Origin: Anisodus tanguticus
Lineage: Eukaryota; Streptophyta; Magnoliopsida; Solanales; Solanaceae
DNA length: 64,000 bases
Assembly: GCA_034509755.1 (NCBI GenBank)
Contig: CM067557.1
Span: forward strand, 15,422,001-15,486,000
Direction: 5' to 3'
In this document: positions 56,306 to 64,000 of the stretch, in pieces
How positions within the stretch are numbered: position 1 is the stretch's first letter
Layout: each line of letters starts with the position of its first letter
The notes under the pieces: model-generated
What the model saw: the letters and a program-made list of their open reading frames with translations, nothing else
Told to the model about the DNA's origin: nothing
Database searches by the model: none
Program-made: the position numbers and the translations under genes

Positions 56306-57120
56306 TGTTGGAAATTTAACTATGTGGGATTGAGTTTTTTCCATCTTTAATGACTTAAACACGTGGGCCCCGCATGTCGGAAACATCGTATCTTCGCACA
56401 TGCCTAATCTACTAAATGAGTAGATAATATTAGTGTCAAGTATCGTCAAATTTCGTTAAGAAATGAAAGAGATATTGATACACAAAATAAGGTGTTTGAG
56501 ACATAAATAGATAGATTGTTTTGGCCAAATAATCAATCTCTCACATCGGTAGAAGATGGAAGGATTGAGCAATATATAAGCTCTATTTTTGAGTAAGGGT
56601 TTGGGACACCAAGGGGTAACCCATGTGTTAAGAAGAGGGAGGACCTAGGTGCGCTTGGGTTCGGAGCTAAGCCCCACATGAGCGTCGCCGCCCGTCAGGC
56701 TCCGGTTGTCTTCCAAAATTTTCTTTTTGGTCCCTGAAGTATTTCTTATTTACACTTTGGTTGCAACGGCCCTCCTCTTCAACTATAAATTGAACATTAG
56801 TGTTCAGTTTACAATATACAACGAAAAATAACAAAAACTCATACAGAACAGAGACACAGAAACTCTTAAATGTTTTGTTCAGTTCGAAAAACAGAAACAC
56901 AGAAATCCTCTCCTCTTTAGTAGTCTTTCTATATTCTTTTTCTTCGCCAGAATCCACAGTACTTGCTTTGTATTGTTGATCGTTGTTGTTTTATCTTGGG
57001 AGACTATTGTCCATTACCGTAAAAGCATTTATACTGGGCAATTTTGTCTTAAAGACAGAGAGTCATTTCTCGACTCAGCTTACTTCTTGTTTAACCTTTC
57101 TGACACCATTTTTACCTACA
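56306..57120 (+). mobile_element. 5' LTR of copia element 2
   Basis: 815 bp, TGTTGGAAATTTAACTATG to TTTTTACCTACA. TATA (CTATAAATT) near 56783. It shares with copia 1 the block TCTTGGGAGACTATTG and CTTAAAGACAGAG near the 3' side, while most other LTR sequence differs. Confidence 0.92.
57040..57053 (+). promoter_or_regulatory. U5 site complementary to the primer-site region, copia 2
   Basis: AATTTTGTCTTAAA. Pairs with 57122-57135 over 13 of 14 positions. The C found in copia 1 is T here, and its partner changes G to A. Confidence 0.75.
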
Positions 57121-57121
57121 A

Positions 57122-57135
57122 TTTAAGACAAATTT
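57122..57135 (+). promoter_or_regulatory. Primer-site position of copia 2, self-complementary to U5
   Basis: TTTAAGACAAATTT two bases after the LTR end. No TGG start and no match to the tRNA-Met 3' end. Confidence 0.65.
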
Positions 57136-57153
57136 TTTCTGAGTGTTCGAAAG

Positions 57154-58932
57154 ATGTCTGTTTCAAATTTTGCTTATGGTTGTGCTGCTGCTACTACTAA
57201 AGGGAATGATGTTGTCCCTGCTCCTGCCAGTTTCCAAGGAGAACGCCTAGAAAAGTTTCTGGGTACAAATTTCAAGAGATGGCAACAAAAGATGTTGTTT
57301 TATCTTACTACGTTGAACCTGTCACGCTTTCTAATAGAAGATCCTCCTTCTGGTGGGAATGCAATAGACGCTTAATCTAACACAACGGTTGAAGTGGGCG
57401 ACGATATCCAGGTCACAATGCCCTGAAGTTAACTTTGGATGTCTGAAATTATAGTGATTTCATGTGCAAAAATTGCATTCTGAATGGTCTGTCGGATACA
57501 CTCTATATTGTGTATTGCACCATGCAGACGGCAAATGAGTTGTGGGAAAAACTCAAGAAAAGTACAGCGCACAGGATGTGGGTACTAAGAAATTCATCAT
57601 TGGAAAGTTTTTGAAATTTCAAATGGTGGATGGTAAATCAGTGATGTCCCAAATCCAAGAGTTTCAAATGATTCTTCATCATCTGGATTTTGAAGGAATG
57701 ATGTCAAACAAACAATTTATGGTTGCGTCTTTGATTGAGAAATTGCCTCCCTCATGGAACGAGTTCATAATTTATCTCAAACTGAAGACAAAAGAAATGA
57801 GGTTTGAAGATCTTATTATCAAACTGCAAATACAAGAGGACAATAATGGGCTATATCTAAGGGAAAGCAGCCAATGGAGGCAAAGGCGAATTTGGTTGAT
57901 TCAAAAGGAAACATCAACAAAAAGCGTAAGTACTAGGGAGACGGCAAAAGTCAAACGATGCAGAAGTTCAAAGGAAACTGCCATCACTGTAGAAATCCTA
58001 GCCATATGATCAAAGAGTGTCGAAAACTGAAGCGAGAGCAGAAGGAAAAATCCAAGAACAAAGGCAAGGCCAAGGCTAACGTTGTGCAAGACAAGGATGA
58101 TCCTTCGAACCTTGATGACATGATTGTGGATTTCTCGGCTGTAGTGCTGGAGGATAATCTGGTGGAGAATCCAAGGCAATGGTGGATAAATACAGGTGCA
58201 ACCCGTCACATCTGCTCTGACAAGAGTGCATTCTCTTTTTACGCCCCAATCTCGGGTGAAAAGCTGTTCATGGGCAACGATGCTACCTCTAAAGTGCAAG
58301 GGGTTGGAATGGTTGTCCTCAAAATGACTTCAGGCAAAGAGCTTACTCTGAAGGAAGTGTTGCACGTCTCTGACATCCGCAAGAACTTGGTTTCAGGGCC
58401 ACTATTGGTCAAGGTTGGCTTTAGACTAGTTTTTGAGTCCAACAAATTTGTAATAACTAAGAATGATATATTTGTAGGAAGAGGCTTCGCATGTGATGGC
58501 TTCTTCAAAATGAATATTATGTTTGTAATGCGTTCATCTAATGAAATAAAGCCTTCTACCTACTTGCTTGAGTCCTCTAATTTATGGCATCATAGATTAG
58601 GAAACGTTAACTATAAATCCATTCAAAAGTTAGTAAAGTTGGAAAACCCTCAACATAAATATGAGGTATGTGTAGACGCAAAATTAACCAAATCATCTTT
58701 CTATTCAGTCGAAAGAAACATCGCTCCTCAAGAATTTATTCATACCGACATATGTGATTTAACGTTTGTACAAACTATAGGGGGGAACAAGTACTTTGTG
58801 ACTTTCATTGATGATAGTACAAAGTATTGTTATGTTTACTTGTTGAAAAGTAAAGATGAAGCGTTTGAAGCATTTAAACGTTACAAAGCAGAAGTTGAAA
58901 ATCAACTAAACCTACGGATTAAGGCATCGTAG
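57154..58932 (+). pseudogene. gag, protease and integrase start of copia element 2
   Basis: ATG 57154 opens gag (FLGTNFKRWQQKMLFYLT), stopped at 57373. The frame 57542-58009 has KFLKFQMVDGKSVMSQIQEF. The frame 57958-58932 has a zinc knuckle (CHHCRNPSHMIKEC), the protease site and the integrase beginning. The protease reads WWINTGATRHIC, so the catalytic Asp is Asn and the enzyme would be dead. GAG-pre-integrase LWHHRLGNVNYKS, HTDICD and FIDDSTKYCY follow. Frame breaks near 57950 and 58930. Confidence 0.85.
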
Positions 58933-59721
58933 TGATAGAGGGGGAGAATACATAGCACCGTCTGAAGAATACTATGCTCAATTCAGCATTGTTCATCAAA
59001 TGACCGTTCCTTACTCGCCTCAGTCTAATGGTATTGCCGAGCTCAAAAACCGTACGTTAAAGGAAATGATGAATGCTTTACTTATCAATTCCGCTTTAGC
59101 CCAAAACATATGGGGCGAAGCAATTCTTACCGCTAATACAATTCTCAATAGAGTTCTGCATAAGCGTAAGGATAAAACTCCGTATGAATTATGAAAAGGG
59201 AAGAAACCCACTTACAAATATTTGAAAGTGTGGGACTGTTTGGCAAAGGTCGAAGTACCTAAACCAAAATAGGTCAAATTGGACCTAATACTGTAGATTG
59301 CATATTCATCGGATATACAAATAACAGTAGTGCTTATCGCTTCTTAGTGTATAAGTCGGAGATACCTGATATCCACGACGGTACGATCATGAAATCAAGG
59401 AATACTGAATTCTTTGAACATATCTTTCATAGAAAGGAAAAAGAAATAATTTTGCGCAAACGAAGTTATGAACAAAAAGACCCGGGAGTTTCTGATTATC
59501 CGAAACCAGACGTTCCAGATCTACAGGACTCAGAAGTTGCTGACTATCCGAAACATAATATTCCAGACCTACAGAACTTAGGGGCTCTAGGGGTTGAACC
59601 AAGACGGAGCAAAAGGGTCAAAAAGGACAAAACCTCTGGTCCTGATTTTCTAACCTATATGGTTGAAAATGAACTAAGGACAATTAAGGAAGCATTGTCA
59701 ACTCCAGAAGAACCGCTTTGA
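58933..59721 (+). pseudogene. Integrase 3' part of copia element 2
   Basis: After a frameshift at 58930 the core resumes with SDRGGEY and QSNGIAELKN (catalytic Glu) in 59000-59194. TGA at 59192 and TAG near 59270 follow. 59347-59721 is the acidic C-terminal region, with a repeated YPKPDVPDLQ/YPKHNIPDLQ pair absent from copia 1 in this form. Confidence 0.8.
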
Positions 59722-61170
59722 AAAAGCTATAGAAAGTGAAATAGATTCCATCATGCAGAACCATACTTGGGAAATAGTTGACCTTCCTCCGGGAAGCAAA
59801 CCTTTGGGTTACAAGTAGATACTCAAAAGAAAGTACAAAGCAGATGGAACTATTGACAAGTATAAGGTCAGATTAGTCGACACATACTCCCATATGTCTA
59901 GATTAACGTCCATAAGGGTATTCATAGCCATTGCAGCTTTGCGTGACCTTGAGATACATCAAATGGATGTTACGACATCCTTCCTAAATGGATAGTTGGA
60001 AGAGGAAATATACATGGAACAACCCGAAGGGTATGTGGTTCCAGGACAAGAAAAGAAAGTATGTCGACTTGTTAAGTCTCTGTACGGACTCAAACAAGCC
60101 TCTAAACAATGGCATTAAAAGTTTGATAATACGTTATTATCAAAAGGTTTCTCCATAAATGAATGTGATAAATGTATCTATATCAAAGGAAACTGTAACT
60201 CATTTGTCATGATATGTTTGTATGTAGATGACATGCTCATCATCGGAAGTAGTATAAACTTGATCCTGGAAACCAAGAATATGTTGAAACAATGTTTTGA
60301 CATGAAAGATATGGGTATTGCAGATGTAATCTTAGGAATAAAGATTTCTAAGACATCTAACGAGCCGGTCTTATCTCAATCTCATTACATTGAAGATGTT
60401 TTGAGGAAATTTGATGTATTTAACAATCCCCCAATGAAGTCACCAATGGATATGAATCATAGAATTGATAAGAATCGTGGTGCACCCATATCCCAAGAGT
60501 GATACGCGCAGGACATTGGTAGCTTAATGTACATTACAAATTACAATTGACCCGATATCTCTTATTCAGTCAATAAGTTGGTTAGGTTTACTCGTAATCC
60601 TGGAAATGAACACTGGAAGGCGTTAAATCGGATACTACAATATCTGAAATATTCCCTGATTTACGAATTACATTATTCAAGATATACAACCGTATTGGAA
60701 GGATACAGTGATGCAAACTGGATATCGGATATAAAGAACACAAAATCCACCAGTAAGTATGTTTTCATAATTGGTGGTGAGGCTGTGTCTTGGAAGTCCT
60801 CTAAGCAAATATGCATCGCCCAATCCATGATGGAATCAGAGTTTATTGCTTTGGATAAAGCAGAAGAAGAAGCAGAATGACTTCACGACTTTTTAGAGGA
60901 TATCACTTGTTGGGATAAACTCATACCTTCGGTGATGATTCACTGTGACAGCCAATCGGGTTTAGAAAAGCACAAAATAGTATGTACAACGGCAAGTCTA
61001 GACATATTCGTCGGAGACACAAGACAGTCAGAAAGTTGATCAACATGGGTGTCATTTCCATTGATTACGTCAAATCAAAGGATAATATAGCAGATCCATT
61101 AACTAAAGACATACCCAAAGATCAAATATTATGTCTGTCTAGGGGAATGGGCTTAAAACCCAAACAATAA
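59722..61170 (+). pseudogene. RT and RNase H of copia element 2
   Basis: RT pieces: 59760-60200 with stops and a ~39-bp deletion removing the GYRQKEGLD region. 60209-60502 has YVDDMLIIG intact. RNase H lies in 60578-60880 (GYSDANWISD, ESEFIALDKAEEEAE), with stop TGA at 60878, and in 60982-61170 (RHIRRRHKTVRKL, DPLTKDIPKDQI). Confidence 0.87.
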
Positions 61171-61755
61171 GAATCTTTATGTTGGTAACCCAACCTTACT
61201 GACTGGAGATCCCAAGAATTTGGTTCAATAGGATGATTAAACCGTAGAGGTTCAGTTTTAGCGCTTCACTTGAGGTAAGAGCACTTCGGATTATTTTTTT
61301 TAAAAAAAATATAATTCCAAAGTTGTTCCCGCAATAGACATTAAGTGCTACCTGTATAATTGGTAAAGGATAAGTTTCTAGAACTTTTAATGATTCATAA
61401 CACTTGTGAGTAGGGTATAGCAGGATACCTTATAGAAGATCACCTATTTAAGTGCGAAGAAAGGCCGCTTCAAATGTACGCACTTAAGAATCCAAGAGTT
61501 GTCCATGGCCACAATGGACAAAACTATAAGAAGAAATTAATAAGGGGAGTTATTGTGTTGATATCATTGTCTTGGTTTACACTAAACACTGACGGTTCAA
61601 GGCATCACGTTCACCACGCAGTAAGTAAATCTCGATGGGAATTGACTAAGGAAGGTTCAAAGCCGAAAGCTACCTTTCCTGATGCAATATCTTTTCACTG
61701 AAAGACTGCTGAACTTTGGCACCCTGTGTGCACCAATTCTCTTTCAAGAGGGGAT
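61171..61755 (+). other. 3' UTR of copia element 2 with polypurine tract
   Basis: Contains the frame 61474-61701, counterpart of 54180-54509 in copia 1 (LKNPRVVHGHNGQN). The polypurine tract CAAGAGGGGAT lies at 61745-61755, identical to copia 1. Confidence 0.7.
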
Positions 61756-62577
61756 TGTTTGAAATTTAACTATGTGGGTTTGAGTTTTTCCCGTCTTTAA
61801 TGACTTAAACACATGAGCCCCGCATGTCGGAAACATCGTTTCTTCGCACATGCCTAATCTACTAAATGAGTAGATAATATTCGTGGCATGTATCATCAAA
61901 TTTTGTTAAGAAATGAAAGAGATATTGGTACACAAAGTAAGGTGTTTGAGACATAAATAGATGGATTGTTTTGGCCAAATAACCAATCTCCCACATCGGT
62001 AGAAGATGGAAGGATTGTGCACTATAAAAGCTCTATTTTTTAGTAAGGGTTTGGGACCCCAAGGGGTAACCCATGTGTTAAAAAGAGGAAAGACCTAGGT
62101 GAGCTTGGGTTCGGGTCTAAGCCCTACAGGCGCGCCACCGCCCGCCCGTCCATTTCATCTCGGGCTCGGGTCATGGGCTGTATTTTAAAAATATTCTCCT
62201 CTTCAACTATAAATTGAACATTACTGTTCTGTTTACAATATACAACGAAAAATAACAAAAACTCTTATAGAACAGAGAAAAACACAAAGACACTTCTGTT
62301 TTGTACCAAATACAGAAACAGAAACACAATATGTTTTGTTCAGTTTGAAAAACAGACACAGAAATCCCCTCCTCTTCAGCAGTCTTTCTATATTCTTTTT
62401 CTTCATCAGAATCCAAGTACTTGCTTTGTATTGTTGATCGTTGTTGTTTTATTTTGGAGACTATTGTCCATTACCGTAAAAACATATATACGGAGTAATT
62501 TTATCTTAAAGACAGAGAGTCATCTCTCAACTCAGCTTACTTCTTGTTTAACCTTTCTAACACCATTTTTACCTACA
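61756..62577 (+). mobile_element. 3' LTR of copia element 2
   Basis: 822 bp, TGTTTGAAATTTAACTATG to TTACCTACA. Its U5 copy of the complementary site has decayed (AATTTTATCTTAAA). It differs from the 5' LTR by several substitutions and small indels. Confidence 0.92.
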
Positions 62578-64000
62578 AAGATTTCATGGAAAAATTGAAC
62601 ACAAAGTCTAAAGGAGATATACATGGATTATAGAAGCAAATACTTACTAGCTTCTTTCCTACAAGTCATTGGCTCTGTATTTGGCCCAAGAGCGAGAGAA
62701 AAATAGTTCAAAATTCCTTCATCATCTCCATCATCACCATCTCCATCACTGCCACTTTCATAATCATCATGAGTTGGTTCATCTTGTTCTTGTTCAGAGC
62801 GATCATCCCGCACTAATGTAAGTGTTCGATATTTTCCAAATGTTTCTCATGAAAAGGTATGTCCTCCATTGACACGACTCCTCTAAATCCACAGAATTCT
62901 CATATCGCAATATCATATATGTCCCTAGGCTTCATCTGCAAAATTATTTTGTATCCTACATCTGAACACACATATTTTTTATCCACCAAGGAACACTCCG
63001 AACACACATATTTTCTATCCTACATCTGCTAAACTATTTTCTTATAGGCAGAAAACTCAAACTACAGAGAACTACGACAAAGGAATTGAAATTATATCGA
63101 TAAGGTACTACCCAGTTGAGAACCAGTTGAGAAGAAGCAAATTAAGAATAATAAATCCAACAACCAATATCCAATAGCAGTTCAAACTGCAACTTCTCGA
63201 ATCAATATCCAAAACACAACGAACAGCCGGAAAAGAATAAAAATTAAATAGTGAAGTAATATGCTGCATTCAATGGAGAAAAAGAGTGTTATTTGAGCCA
63301 AACATCCAAACAAGGGCCCTTCCTCCCCTGATGCATATGAAAAGAGAAACATTTAGAATAAATTTACACATTACAATTGCAAATTGAAAGCTGAATATGA
63401 TGAAAAGGGGCCGTCTCTTATGCATATAAAGAAGAATATATCATTCGCCTCGTCACTGTATAGGAAACATTGGTATGAAAACAAAGCAGAAAAGGCATAG
63501 TGAGCTGGGAGCATATATATATATCCATTAATGTTTGGTGAAATCACATGTGATAAAATAGAGAGTTAGTTCCACCTCTACAATAAAGACCATTGGAAGT
63601 TTTGGCATAACATCTAAATCTAGTGCACTCAGCTCGGTCAAATCCCTCTAGATTGGGTTGCATGTTCTATCAAGCTCTGCAGTAATCCCATTCACAGGAA
63701 AAAGAAGCCGATTTTCTTCTCTTGTTAAGAAGTTAAAAGCGACATGTTCTACGCTTGTATTGTAAATACTGCTATCGCATGTGATGTTAGAATTGAAACT
63801 TGCTTTCTTTCAAAAAGCAAGGTTCACAAGACTCATGGTAAGGAATGTGGGACTGTTTTATGCCTAATTCTAAGAGCAGTGTGAGCCAAACATCTCAAAT
63901 AGTGTAACTGGAAGTGGAGAATGAATATAGGCTTTTGTAGGATAGTTAATTTTGTATGTGAAATATGATTTCTAGGACATAGGAGTCGAAGTAATTAATT
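62578..64000. other. Host DNA at the right edge; weak - strand exon candidates
   Basis: No transposon recognised. The - strand frame 62813-62628 is very acidic (YESGSDGDGDDGDDEGIL) and has a GTAAGT donor at 62647-62642 and an AG at 62814-62813, so 62812-62648 may be an exon. Further upstream, 63803-63530 reads as 91 codons with one TAG (NITCDSSIYNTSVEHVAFNF). I do not recognise either product. The rest is AT-rich with no feature seen. Confidence 0.3.

Larger units (their letters stand above)
56306..62577 (+). mobile_element. Ty1/copia retrotransposon 2 (two LTRs, more decayed)
   Basis: LTRs 56306-57120 and 61756-62577 flank gag to RNase H in copia order. The flanking five bases AATAT and AAGAT differ at one position, consistent with a target duplication. 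The proteins are close relatives of copia 1 but the LTRs are diverged. Many stops and deletions are present, including a ~39-bp loss in RT near 59876. It is older than, or under less constraint than, copia 1. Confidence 0.94.

Noticed and set aside
62609..62625. AAAGGAGATATACATGG, identical to part of a familiar expression-vector ribosome binding site
   Set aside because: A single short match in AT-rich plant DNA with no other vector sequence around. A similar AAAGGAGATATAC occurs in the copia 1 LTR, so this is chance or copia-related.
1..64000. tRNA and rRNA genes
   Set aside because: None seen. The only tRNA-related sequences are the viral primer site at 22946-22957 and the SINE fragment near 44600.

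Overview
This is nuclear DNA of a flowering plant, almost certainly a Solanaceae species. The evidence is an intron-rich SCAMP gene, Tat-lineage Ty3/gypsy and Ty1/copia LTR retrotransposons, an endogenous caulimovirid (pararetrovirus), and a SINE tail of the kind common in Solanaceae. The window is an AT-rich, transposon-dense stretch. Only two host genes are clearly visible.

Layout. (1) 1-11257: the 3' part of a Tat/Ogre-like gypsy element on the + strand, with decayed gag, protease, RT/RNase H, a second RNase H and integrase. A 3' UTR with a 39-bp tandem array and a 3.6-kb 3' LTR follow. (2) 11258-16760: a second gypsy element, copy A. It lacks its 5' end and has lost about 1.6 kb of pol. 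It carries part of an antisense accessory gene. (3) 16761-25255: a rearranged endogenous pararetrovirus in head-to-head inverted arms, containing movement protein, RT/RNase H, ORF4, promoters and one tRNA-Met primer site. (4) 25256-35080: copy B of the same gypsy segment. It is more complete and continues into an antisense plant-mobile-domain gene and a 3' LTR. Copies A and B form a tandem duplication with the viral block exactly at the junction. (5) 35363-38787: a hAT transposon on the - strand with BED finger, catalytic region and dimerisation domain. (6) 38889-42504: ten in-frame 3' exons of a SCAMP gene, + strand, with a Tourist-like MITE in one intron. (7) 42505-46325: non-coding sequence with repeat fragments and a SINE tail. 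(8) 46326-46694: a small secreted glycine-rich, cysteine-rich protein gene, - strand. (9) 47760-48705: one end of a CACTA transposon. (10) 48706-55393 and 56306-62577: two related copia elements, both with paired LTRs. (11) 55394-56305 and 62578-64000: host DNA with weak traces of a - strand gene.

Nearly every transposon gene carries stops or frameshifts, so these are fossils. The strongest unusual signal is in the two copia elements. The site just inside the 5' LTR, where a tRNA primer site is expected, is instead the reverse complement of a site within the LTR. The pairing is kept by a compensatory change in the second element. This suggests a self-priming or structural RNA interaction. The second notable feature is the viral block, whose two promoters face each other and whose arms form an inverted repeat. 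It could be a natural source of double-stranded RNA.
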